DNA from: Myrmaecium sp. VS I D KN 1
Taxonomy: Eukaryota; Ascomycota; Dothideomycetes; Valsariales; Valsariaceae
DNA: 64,000 bases
Reading direction: 5' to 3'
NCBI GenBank assembly: GCA_019775845.1
Contig: JADQAV010000002.1
Location: 1,116,001 to 1,180,000 of the forward strand
Positions 8,773 through 19,162 of this stretch are shown here, in pieces. The notes beneath the pieces are model-generated. The model was not told the DNA's origin. It ran no database searches and saw only the letters and a program-made list of their open reading frames with translations. Within the stretch, counting starts at the first letter, position 1. Each line of letters opens with the position of its first letter. The translations under genes were made by a program, and so were the position numbers.

Positions 8773-10480
8773 TGCAAGCGCGACGAGTCGTGGTCACTGG
8801 TCTCGGCGCGGTGACACCGCTTGGAGTTGGTGAGTCCGCCCCGAATTCCGCACGTCTGCACGCCGATGCCTGCCTGCAACAGGAGCCCAAGCTGACTAAA
8901 GAAAATAATTTGAATCAAAAGGCGTTCGTCGGACGTGGCAACGGTTGATCGCAGGCGACTGCGGAATCGTCTCGGTGGGAGAGCGAAGTCCTCAGTTCGC
9001 AGCGTTGCCAAGTCGAGTCGCCGCCTTAGTGCCCGAGGGTGCCAGGGATGATGGCGGGTGGACTGCGAAGGAGTGGATTGTTCCGTCTGTGAGTGGACCT
9101 TTCGCTCCCTAAGCCTGCTGTTCCTGAACTGAGATTCATGTGCAGGAAGGAAGGAAGATGGCCAAGTTTTCTCAGTTTGCTATAGCTGCCTGTCAGGAGG
9201 CACTCGAAGATGCAGGGTGGCTGCCCACAGAAGAAGAAGACTTGGAAGCCACAGTATGTTTCGTCCGTTCCGTCGCTCGTCAAAGTTGCTAAGCAGTATT
9301 ATCATAGGGTGTATACCTGGGCTCCGGGATAGGTAGTTTCGAAGAAGCGTACGATACCTCGCTTGCATACGACAAGGGCGTAGGTTTCCTTCTCACATCT
9401 TCTACGTACACCTCGTCTAACAGTTTAACCAGGGTTATAAAAAGGTGTCGCCGCTATTCGTGCCTCGCCTTTTGATCAACTTGGCCGCAGGTCATGTTTC
9501 CATGCGCCATGGTTTCAAGGTAGTTTGGCACATGTCTTCTACGAAGTAATTACTAAAGCGAGTGCTAGGGACCGAATCATGCTGTCACGACCGCATGCAC
9601 TACAGGCGCTCATAGTATTGGCGATGCTGCCCGGATGATTGCGTTTGGCGATGCAGATGTGATTGTGGCGGGAGGTGCAGAATCATGCATTCATCCGCTT
9701 GCAATGGCTGGCTTCGCCCGCGTAAGGAGTCTTGCAACTGATTGGAATGAGACTCCCTCTCTGGCATCTAGGCCATTTGACAGAGATCGAGGTGGTTTTG
9801 TCATCGGTGAAGGGGCTGGGGTAGTGGTACTCGAAGTACAACCAGCATGTCCACCTAGGAAGTAAAGATGCTGATTTCGCTTTCAGGAGCATGAGCACGC
9901 AAGGAACCGCGGCGCTCGCATCTATGCGGAACTTCGAGGCTATGGTCTTTCAGCGGATGCCTACCATATGACAGCGCCACGCGAGGATGGTGAAGGGCCG
10001 TTCCTCGCGATGAAGCGAGCTCTGATGCAGGCCAGTGTGGCTCCGAAAGATGTGGACTACATAAACGCCCATGCCACATCTACCAAAATCGGAGATGCGG
10101 CAGAAAATCTTGCTATAAAAGCCTTACTTCTTGGTGAGAACGGCAAGCGGAAGGCTGCTCAGATCACTGTAAGCAGTACCAAGGGAGCCATCGGCCATCT
10201 CCTGGGCGCCGCCGGATCCGTTGAGGCGATCTTTGCTATTATGGCCTTGCACGAGGTGAGTCCGGGTGAAAGAACAGGTTGAGGTGACGGGAACTAACAG
10301 CCTTGCTAGGGCATCGTCCCGCCCACGATAAATTTGTCCAATCCCGGGGATCCAGCAGAGGAATTCGACTGCAACTATGTCCCAAAGGAAGCACAACGCA
10401 AAGCAGTCGACATTGTGCTATCCAATAGCTTCGGCTTTGGCGGGACTAACGCCAGTCTGTGCTTTAGCAAGTACCGGTAG
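8772..10480 (+). CDS. CEM1: Mitochondrial beta-ketoacyl-ACP synthase (KAS II-type, Cem1)
   Basis: Eight exons: 8772-8829, 8922-9088, 9146-9253, 9308-9379, 9433-9519, 9569-9835, 9887-10255 and 10310-10480; 432 aa. All seven introns have GT-AG ends and conserve frame. The protein begins [18 protein letters not shown] and shows the ketoacyl synthase catalytic set: Cys174 in [11 protein letters not shown], His315 in YINAHATST, and Lys352/His357 in [14 protein letters not shown], with [14 protein letters not shown] and [10 protein letters not shown] near the end. In mitochondrial type II fatty acid synthesis it condenses malonyl-ACP with acyl-ACP, supplying octanoate for lipoic acid. The length and catalytic residues match an intact enzyme. 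A clear targeting peptide is not visible, as for many family members. Confidence 0.95.
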
Positions 10481-10920
10481 GCACAGACTTCGGGCCGAGG
10501 CCACTTTGGTGTCCCCTCAAGAGAAAGTATCTATTCCATTTGAAATTCGATCGAGTAACTTCACGTTACATAGTTGGCTCTCTTTATGGCGTCGACCAAT
10601 CGACTCTCAGACAATTCGTAGGGTTTATTTACTAAGGTAGCAGATAAGGTACTAATACCCCGCCGAGGCGATAAGGGAACTACCACTCCCTAGCCCCGCC
10701 ATGGCGGCTCACTAGTATGTAATCCCTGCCCCACCACCGGCCCGGCAGCTGTAAAACTTACATCAGGGCTGCTGGCTGAAGGGACGTCGGTCCTTGTTTC
10801 TGCGTCGTGGAATCCCCGATTTCTGACATCTGACGGGAATCCTTTGAGTGCGGCGTCGTGCGGCGGTGGCATTGCGCATCCAGTGTGTGTGGATCCGGAT
10901 TCTACGCGTTCGGCACCGCC
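10481..10920. other. Intergenic, probable NiCoT promoter
   Basis: 440 bases between tandem plus-strand genes. No ORF is supported. It should contain the CEM1 terminator and the transporter promoter; no motif decides regulation. Confidence 0.45.
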
Positions 10921-12691
10921 ATGGCAGAAGAGCACCACTTCGACTCTGGTGAGGAAGGTCTGGCTGAGGAACAAGGCTTCCTCAAGAGCGTCTCCGCAAA
11001 GGCGGCAGGATACCATGGGCGCGTGCCTTATCTCAGGAAGCTGCCCTTCCGAGCTGTGGCTGTCATTACCTTCCTCATCTCTATCAATGTCGCAGTTTGG
11101 ATTGCAGTAGGGATTGTCCTGGTGAGTCGCGACGAGTCTCGCTCTGCTCGAATCACCAGTGAAGATGGCTAACTGGGATCCTCAACAATCAGCATTTTCA
11201 TGGGTACGGCTGGACGTCGGCACGTGTGAATACAGTAGATCTTCTAGTCTAACTATGCTGCAGTACATTGATCTCGACTGCTGTACTGTCATGGACGCTC
11301 GGATTACGCCACGCACTCGATGCGGACCATATATCGGTAAGAGCATATGCACTCACAACGGCAGAGGTAGCTAGGCTGACAGGCCGCAGGCTATCGACCT
11401 CATGACTAGGCGCTTAATCGCCTCTGGCCAACGCCCAGTAACAGTCGGCACCTTCTTTTCTCTGGGACACTCAACGTACTGCACCCCGTCGAGGCTTTGT
11501 TTCGCCAAAACTCACCGTCTGCAGTATTGTCATTATCACGTCCATCGTCGTTGCCGCAACCGCCGCGGCCGTCTCAGAAAGGTTCAACAGCTTCTCCAGA
11601 GTAGGCGGCATCATCGGCACTTCGGTATCCGCCGCCTTCCTCATCCTCCTCGGGCTGATGAACATCTACATCATGTACAAGCTCATCAAGCAATTGAAGA
11701 AGCTTATCGCGACCCATCCAGATGAAGAAGAGCAGTTCAAGATCCATGGAGCCGGCTGTCTTTTCCAGATCCTGAAGAGAATGTTCAAGCTTATTGATAG
11801 GTATGCCCTCCGCATCAGCATGCACCCCTTAGCCCTCTCTACAAGATACCAACCACCTTACAGGCCGTGGAAGATGTACCCACTCGGCGTCCTTTTTGGG
11901 CTGGGGTTCGACACATCCTCGGAGATTGCTCTACTTGGAATATCTTCCATTCAAGCTGCCAAAGGCACTTCAATGTGGCTCATCCTGCTGTTCCCCATCC
12001 TCTTCACCTCGGGCATGTGTCTTCTCGACACCACCGACGGCGCGCTCATGATGAGCTTATACACCAGCACATCTATGGCGAGGGACCAGATCGCCATCCT
12101 CTACTACAGCATCGTCTTGACCGTCATCACGGTCGTGGTAGCCATCGTGATCGGCGTCATCCAGCTGCTGACCTTGATCCTCAACGTCGCTGAGCCGTCA
12201 GGCCCGTTTTGGGATGGCGTTGGCGTTGCTGGTGACTATTACGACGTCATTGGTAAGTCGTGATCATTATCGCAACCGTCTCTCACGGTCGGACCTCCTG
12301 TTGACCTTTTACTTTTCCCACAGGCGGTGCCATATGCGGCTCCTTCCTCATCTTCGGCGGGCTCTCCGTCATTCTGTACCGCCCCTGGCGCTGTCGCATC
12401 AACCGTAAGCGTGCCACCATCCTCGCCTCGCGCCCACTGTCCCCACCATCGCCAGCTGCCGATGATGTCAGCAACGATGCCTCCGTCTTGGAGGTCGACC
12501 GGAGTTTCCATCCGCCGGCCAGGCACCACCTTGAAGAGACCACCGCCGTGGACAGTGAGGACGTGCCTGCGGTAGGCAGTTCGAGCATTGCTCCTGCTGC
12601 TACTGCTGGCGGACGAAACGGCCGAGGCGAAGTTATGGGAGGCGAAGTGAGCAAAACGGGCGTGGTGGTCCGCCGGGAAGATTGGGCGTGA
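10921..12691 (+). CDS. Nickel/cobalt transporter, NiCoT family
   Basis: Seven exons: 10921-11121, 11193-11203, 11264-11336, 11390-11475, 11525-11800, 11864-12252 and 12324-12691; 467 aa. Exon 2 is only 11 nt and restores the reading HFHGTLIST into the NiCoT signature LGLRHALDADHIS (the H-x4-DH metal-selectivity motif). It continues with AIDLMTRRLI, GTFFSLGHSTIVI and LFGLGFDTSSEIALL, all diagnostic of the family. About eight membrane segments can be seen, with a hydrophilic loop after the first, and a soluble Ser/Pro-rich C-tail. The expected role is high-affinity Ni2+ and/or Co2+ uptake at the plasma membrane, for example to supply urease. Which metal it prefers cannot be read from sequence. 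It converges with the rhodopsin-domain gene downstream. Confidence 0.92.
11193..11203 (+). other. 11-nt microexon of the NiCoT gene
   Basis: The sequence between acceptor CAATCAG and donor GTACGG contributes His-Phe-His plus two bases of Gly. It is required by phase: exon 1 ends at phase 0, and exon 3 needs two bases to continue into the metal-binding signature. The following exon is acceptable only with this insertion. Confidence 0.75.
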
Positions 12692-13263
12692 GATGGAGAG
12701 AAAGACCGGTGAAAGGAGGTCATCCGACGTCACCCGTCTCGGCTCAGGTCCGCATTTGCGCCGTGGTGGCTACGCAAGCGACCGACGGCATTTTCTGCAG
12801 GCACATACCTGTCGACGGTGGCTGCCTATGATCTCGCGCCACAAGTCTGCGCGAGTGGAAGCAAGGTTTCGTCAATCGAGCAGCCCTGCACGCGAGAGGC
12901 ATGCGCTACGCATATGGATCGGGCGGACGACCGTGGAAGGAAGTGCCGCTTTTCAGCGATACGGACATCGTCGTGATATAGGAATCAATCGAATGGAAAT
13001 ACACCTACCCACCTTGATCCGCTGCGATCCCTGGACTGCTTCATGACGTGGGCCTGTGATTGAACTCAGGACGGGTTGAATGTCATCTGTGATCCGGCTA
13101 CGCGCTATTTCGGTCTCTCGCACGACTGGCTCTCATCTCCGCGTATCAATCGCACAAGCAATATTCGGAGAGTGAAAAGACGTGTATTGTTCCACTGCCA
13201 CCGTCGCCGAACCACCAACCAACCGAGATCCATTCTGCCTCCCGGCCGTGATGGATATGAAGG
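12692..13263. other. Convergent intergenic region
   Basis: 572 bases between the ends of the convergent NiCoT and rhodopsin-domain genes. It holds only short unsupported frames and is taken as 3' UTR and terminator sequence of both. Confidence 0.5.
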
Positions 13264-14798
13264 TCAACTGCCCCTCCCCTCGTCAATGCTGGCCCAGGTC
13301 ACGGCAACATCCCTCTTGACCTCGATTCCCCTCAAACTCCCCGCCATAGTCGCCGTCGCCGCCACGTCATCCTCGCTGCCGGACCCGTCGTCACCCTTGC
13401 TCCGCGGACGGTTCTGGTCTTTGCCCGCCGGCACCCCAACGGTCACCTGGGTCAGCACCATCTCATCTTCCGCCTCCAGGTGGCCCCAGTACTTGGATCG
13501 GGAGGACCAGTGGGCGTAGTGACCCTTGGTTTCTGTCGTCGCCGTCGCCGTCGTCGTCCTCGCGGCAGCGGCAGCGGCAGAGGGTCTCCGGGCCGATTCC
13601 GGGTCGGAGGTGCGGTCGGCGCTGGTGCGGAGCACGCCCCACCAGCGGCGGAAGAAGGGTGCGAAGGTGGGCAGGCAGGCGCATACGATCCCGATGAACG
13701 GCTCGACGCAAGACCAGACGAAGACGGGGGCAATAGCCCAGGTGGCGTCCGAAGCGTGGACGTTGCGGTCGAGCGCGGTGATGCGTACGATGGAGGCGAT
13801 GCACACGCTGGGATCGAGAAAGCACAAGGTGCCCGCGGGTTAGAGACGAAGATGGATATAGGGATGGAGAGGGGTCTTCTCACAAGCCACCTAAGAGCAG
13901 GATGCCGACGACGGCTAGCTTCTGCGTGGCCGGCATCTGGAGCTTCCAGACGATAGGCAGGGGCACGAGTAGGACTATGATGTCCACGATCATGGCGCTG
14001 ATGCCGTTGGCGTAGAAAAAGCGGGGCACGTCGATGCAGGTACCAACGGCCGTGGGATCTGTGTACTGCTCCCAAAAGTACGGAAGGGGGCGGCAGGACA
14101 CACTATTGGTGTCATGTGCATGTCTTAGCTAGGAGGATCGCGGTCTATGAAGGAGAAAGAGGCTTGAACTGACCTGACGGTAATGATGATGGTTATGAAG
14201 TAACCCAGGATAAAGAGCATGCAGAAATAGAAGCTCCAGCGGAGATTGAAGATGCGCTTGTAGAAGAAGAGGATGGAGGCTTTGGTGCAAGTGACGGTGC
14301 AGGTGTATATGATCACGTAGGCGAAGAGGTTCTGGATGGCGGATTGTCAGGGATTATGCTGCTGCTGCTGCTGCTGCTGCTCTCGTCCCATCGGGAAGAG
14401 AGTCAGTCGTTACACGTTCCACATACCCGCCAGATTCCATCGAACTGCGCGAACGTGAGTGCCCACATGTGCTTGCCGTTGCCGAGAGCAACGCCCACGA
14501 AGGTACAGACTCCTGTGCCATAGGCGAAAATCTAACAACGCATGTCAGCACACGCTCCTACTCAGGGCTAAGAGGTTTCGATGTGTTTGATACATACCAG
14601 TGCAGCGAGGATGAGGTAGTCGTCGGCGGCAAAGCTCCAGTGCTTCGGCGTCATCCGCGCGACGACGCGGAGACCGACGGCCATCGTGCCGATGATCATG
14701 ATGGTGATGACCGCGCCGTACGTCCTGGCGTCCTGGTTCTCTGAGAGATCGACATCAGCGGGCGGAGGCCCGAAATCGCCTACGAGTGCTGCTGACAT
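13264..14798 (-). CDS. Seven-TM fungal rhodopsin-domain integral membrane protein
   Basis: Five exons (5'-3' on minus): 14598-14798, 14427-14531, 14174-14331, 13884-14102 and 13264-13807; 408 aa, all phases consistent. Seven hydrophobic segments are seen, beginning with TYGAVITIMIIGTMAVGLRVVAR and the ADDYLI motif. Later motifs are YKRIFNLRW, CRPLPYFWEQY, NGISAMIVDIIVLLVPLPIVWKLQMP, KLAVVGILLLGGFVCIASIVRI and WAIAPVFVWSCVEPFIGIVCACLP. These are landmarks of the fungal 'rhodopsin domain' (SAT4/PTH11-like) family. A roughly 130-residue polar cytosolic tail follows. There is no CFEM domain. Members are often called GPCR-like, but the ligand and function of this one are unknown. The ATG at 14798 is chosen because the upstream extension starts from a non-ATG codon. 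Confidence 0.88.
14357..14381. repeat. CTG/CAG microsatellite inside intron 2
   Basis: About eight CTG units (CAG on the gene strand) lie in intron 2 (14332-14426) of the rhodopsin-domain gene, close to the acceptor. Being intronic, it does not encode polyglutamine. Confidence 0.8.
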
Positions 14799-17700
14799 AG
14801 CAGCTGAAGAGCCTCGAGCGTAGGTCGTCGCACAGGAGGGCACTCCAAGGCTAGAGGAGACTTGAGGAGCGTATGAAGCCTTTCAGCGGAAAAGAGGATC
14901 GACAGCCCTTTCGACAGGCTGATATCCTAGCAGCCTTTTGACGACCTCTTGGGGGAAGCGGGCCTGGAAATCTGCCCCCGCTCTATATAGTCCCCGCGCG
15001 ATGTTAGCAAGAAAAAGAAAAGAAAAATGATCTGTGAGCTCCTTCGCGCGGCGCCGCAGGCGGGGGGAAGGAGGATATCCTGACCATCGAATCGATGGAT
15101 TCCCTCCTCCCCGCCGCTTCACGTAGGGGGGAACGGATTGGTGGGGATGCATCTCACTCCTTCAGCCACAAGCGCGTTGCCTCGAGGGCATCCTTTCTCG
15201 CGACGACTTTCTGAACACCCCATTTGTTCTCGGACCGTCCTTTTCTCCTCCGAGCGGGTATGGCCGACGCGCTGCAGGTGGGCGAATCCCACCACTAAGG
15301 ATGATCGCCATGCAAGGAATACAGCCAGCTGGCTGAACCTCCCGAGGAGCCATTGATGGTCAGTCCGGATCTGCAGACGATACAGTAGCACAGTAGCTAG
15401 CTCTTGAGCCAGAACACGGCCCTCGCTTGTTCCACACAAAAGGGTATAAATTCCGGATGTGCGCGATTAGCGACCGGTGACTAGCATACATATGATGCTA
15501 AATCGTTTAGGCCCGGCCGTTGCTGCAGAGATCGCGACCGAAGATAGCTGGAAAGAGTAAATGATCGGCCTCCGAGACGCGTTGTTGGAAAAGGCGACAG
15601 CACAGAGAGAGGGGAGAGTACGAAAGGGGAAATAAACGTCGAGAGATTATTGGTAGAGGGAGGAAAGGCTGCGGAGGCTTTATGAAGCACGAAGGATTTA
15701 GGAGCGGCACGAAAAGAAAAAGTAAAACAGAAAGATGAGGGGTGATGATTGACATTGCTCCAACGAACAAGAGATATTGCTGAAGGACTCCTGAAGTCGT
15801 AGTCAGCTACCACGGAGTACATCAACGAGTTGGACGGCCGGCCGCGATAGCGGAGTTCTCACAGCTCTCCCATCCCATCTGTTGCTGGGAGAGACGCTGG
15901 TGCAGTCACGTTCACCAAAGCGAGCGAGAGACTCCAATTGTGCTCTCATCACCCACACCGACCGGCTGGCGCCCAAGCGAACCTCTGCAGCCACGTCCGA
16001 TAGGGCTCGCTCCCGTCGCTCGCTTGAGGCTGTTCGTTCGCCCACGAATCGGTCCGTCCATCGGCGCGTGCTTGACCTCTGACCGTGCAGCCCGCCCGTG
16101 TGATGGCGATGCCGCGCTCCCCATTTGGCCCCGCGCGGACGACGAGGCCGAAAGCTGCGTGTGATGGTGGCGATGTGTATTTGGCATGCGGGCGGGCAAT
16201 GTGAGTGGTGAGGTGAGGTGATGGCAAGATGGGACGGAGAGGAGAGGGTGGAGGTACTCCGTATGGTGTCGTATTCGGGTAGGGACGGGATCGCCGAACG
16301 GGAGGGGTCGGGTCGAGAGAAGCCCCTCCACCCCGCCCAGGTAGCTTGTCCCACACACACGGGACGGGACGTTGCTAGTCTGTGATTAACTATGGTGCGG
16401 CCTCGTCGAGGGAGAAGGAAAGAAGGGAGGCGAGATGGTAAGTACTGTATCTGTGTTCTCTCTTCTCTCTCTCTTCAGGTTGCCCAGATGCTACGCTGCT
16501 CCATAGATCCGATGCCCTTGACCTTGACTCCCCCTCTCCTTCTCGTACAGTAGTAATGATTATCTCGAATGCCTGCGCGACAGAATTGGAGAAAGTAAAA
16601 AGGGGAAAAAAAAACCAGCAGCATACAGTTTCACGACATTCTTTCGCGAGGATAGCAAAGGAGAGTGCCGCCTTAGTCACGATCCGCCATTAATCCGAAC
16701 TATAGAGTACTGATATTATCACACAATCGCTCATACTCGACATATATAAGTCGTTCCTCACTGGACCGAGTCCACAAGAAGTGTCAAGCCTTTGTGACAG
16801 GGGCGCAGTGCAGCGCAGCAGATACTCCTAGGCAGTGAGCGCAGTAACGTTCTCATCGTTCTCATCAAGCGCTTCGACTTCCGTACTTGGTAACCGGCCC
16901 GCCTTTTGCTTTCGACTCTGTTCTCCGTGGGGAACGGGCGGGAACCCGCACAACGCAAGGCTGAGGTTTTGAGCAGGTGGGGCGGTGGACCGAGCACGCA
17001 AGAGGAAGAAGGAAGGAAGGAAGGGGAAAAGGAGTAGAAAGAGCACAATTAACCTGGAAGATTACTGTGCAGAGGTATATATAAAAACTGAGATAAAAGC
17101 GAGAAAAGGAATAAAAGAAAATTCAAAAGAAATGCCAATGTGTTTCTGAATATACACTTCACCTTCATATTCCTCCTCTGACGGGTTGATCCTGGGAATT
17201 GAAATCTCTCGCAAAACAGAAACTTGAAAAAAGGAAAAGGAATGAAAAGAGGAGATCGAGATAAAGACTCTGCTTCCATACACTGTCATCCATATAATCC
17301 TCGTTTTTCCTCTCTCTCTCCTACTCATTCCCTGCTTTCTCCAATGGTGCACCTTTTCTCCCTTCGCTTTCTGACCTTGCAAATCTCCTGCGATACTACT
17401 ACATACGCACGGGGCACGTGCCGTCGAGGACGAAGAGACAACAACCCCACCCTTCCCACTGTCTCAGTAGGCAGCGACAGACAGCAGGTAGGATATCACT
17501 CGGCAGGTCATATGCTTGAATGGGAGAGAAAGGAAAGATAACGGTGAATGATGCTCTTGATGATGAAGTTACTATATATGTACCAACGAGCGTGTCAGCC
17601 CGAATCCTTCCACGCCGAGAAGATATTAAACAGTTAAAGGAGCAGAGATGGCTCGATATATTTCCGATATATCCAAGAGTATCCAAGTAAGTCAAGTGTT

Positions 17701-18059
17701 GATTCGTCACGTCGTCCGGTGTTCACCGTATTAGAAATCCCCGTGATCCCACCAATATACCCTGTCAATGTGGTTCCCGATATCCAATACCCAATACCCG
17801 ATCCTGAAGCAATGTGTAAAGCCGTGGCTGTCTGTCTCGAAACGAATATGGAGACGACGTGGCTTCATGAGTTTCTTTTTGCGGTCCGGAGGAGAAAAAA
17901 ACAATAAAATAAAACGCCTTCCTTTTCCCTTTTTCTGCCAAAGATTCCATCCAATCCCTTTCCATTATATTGTAGACTCCGGTGATAAAAAAAGAAGAAC
18001 CAGATAACTCCGAGAGGATGCCCGTGTGGAAGCGACAGTGAACTTCCGAAGATGCATGG
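14799..18059. other. 3.3-kb stretch without a supported gene
   Basis: Lies upstream of the rhodopsin-domain gene (minus) and downstream of the Ecl1-family gene (minus). Many frames of 60-185 codons occur on both strands (largest 15803-16360 minus), but they are Arg/Ser/Pro-rich, overlap one another and show no motif. Purine-rich and pyrimidine-rich blocks occur at about 15600-15750, 16395-16500 and 16980-17350, including GGAAGG-type repeats near 17010. It may hold a long promoter, a long 3' UTR or an unrecognised noncoding RNA. Confidence 0.4.
14983..14990 (-). promoter_or_regulatory. TATA-like box for the rhodopsin-domain gene
   Basis: CTATATAG on the minus strand lies about 185-190 bases before the ATG at 14798, in a GC-rich setting. 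The intervening leader has no ATG on the gene strand, which supports a start of transcription near here. Confidence 0.4.
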
Positions 18060-19162
18060 CTAATAATGTGGCTTTGTCAAGGCTAAGGCAGTAGGTGGAC
18101 GCTGCATCGCTTCAAAGTTGAACAGCTGCTTTAAGCTGCTCTCGCGGGGCGAGAGACATGTGGTGAGCTTCTTCTCGTAAAACGTCTCCCCTTCTGCCGT
18201 CCCGATGGTGCTTTGCAAGCTTGGGGCGCTCTTGAGGGCGTACGAGTTCAGGCTATACGTGAGAGTTCCCGACTCTGTGTGCGCAAAAGGCGTGACGAGG
18301 TCGGTAGAACGGCAGCCACAGGACGAGCTGTATGGGCTGCGGTAGTGCGGGAGCGGCCTGGTTGAGGGCGTGTAAGGGACGGATGTGCTGGCGTACGAGG
18401 CCGGTGTATGCGACAGCGAGGGTGTGGCGGTTGCGGAGTTGGTGGAACTCGTGGAGCGATGATACGACGGCCGGCCACTGTTGGTCTGTCCGTCTGCATC
18501 CGAGGCATGGAATTGGCGCAGGTAACGCGCCGCTTCGGAGTCGCTACGGGGCGCTGGCCTGGGCCTCATCTCGTCTCCAAAGTTCGCGGTATCGTCGTCT
18601 GAGGCGATTTCGGAGAGAGCGATGGACGAACGATGCGAAGCAATTGTTGTCGGCGATCTGGGAGGGACGATGTTCGGAATAGGCAGATCATCGAAAGTGA
18701 AGGTGCCAAACGGCGTGTGAGGGGGAGTGGGCTCCGGCCTGTTAAATACTGGTTGCTTGGCTTGGTCCTTCTTGCGACAGCTATCTCGAAGGTCAGCAGC
18801 ACATTTCGACGACGCATCGTGCGGGGGAAACGGCTAGACTCACCTATCAGAGCAGTACAGCAACGAGTTGTTCGGTACGATGATCTGCTTTTCGCAGGTT
18901 GTGCTGCACAGGGACATGGATGTCAGTCATCTATTACCTAACGATACGGAAGCATAACGCAATAGCCGTCGGTCACGTACCAAAACTGCAAGAACCCTGT
19001 GGCCATTAGTTCCTCGTCGTCGTCTCGACCCTGGGCGACCGCTGCCTTGTGGCCACTCTTGCTGTTCGTGTGACTCGGCGTCCGTTTGTTCAACTGGGGT
19101 CGGGAGGAGCGGGGAAGGGCCTTTTTGGAGTGAGGAGAGGTGCGATGATGTTGGGTCGCCAT
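18060..19162 (-). CDS. Ecl1-family life-span regulatory factor
   Basis: Three exons: 18981-19162, 18844-18903 and 18060-18780 (introns 77 and 63 bp); 320 aa. Splicing joins DDDEELMATGFLQFC to TTCEKQI, VPNNSLLYCSDSCRKKDQ, the small Cys-rich zinc-binding motif of the Ecl1 family (C-x2-C...YC-x3-C). The rest is Ser/Thr/Pro-rich and probably disordered, with SRSDSEAARYLRQF-like and SRS-rich segments and a C-terminal KLTTCLSPRESSLKQLFNFEAMQ. In fission yeast the Ecl proteins extend chronological life span and respond to nutrient and stress signals; in moulds the role is mostly unstudied. The ATG at 19162 gives a basic N-terminus and is the first in the open frame. Family assignment rests on the zinc motif, which is reconstructed across two introns and fits exactly. 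Confidence 0.88.

Noticed and set aside
13480-13956. 158-codon plus-strand Gly/Arg-rich frame
   Set aside because: Antisense shadow of the rhodopsin-domain tail.
15803-16360. 185-codon minus-strand frame
   Set aside because: Arg/Ser/Pro-rich, overlaps two other open frames in the same GC-rich block, starts without a recognisable domain and has no splice partner.
16441-16482. Short GTAAGT...TTCAG segment as an intron of a hidden gene
   Set aside because: Too short (about 41 nt) and flanked by sequence with no coding support on either side.
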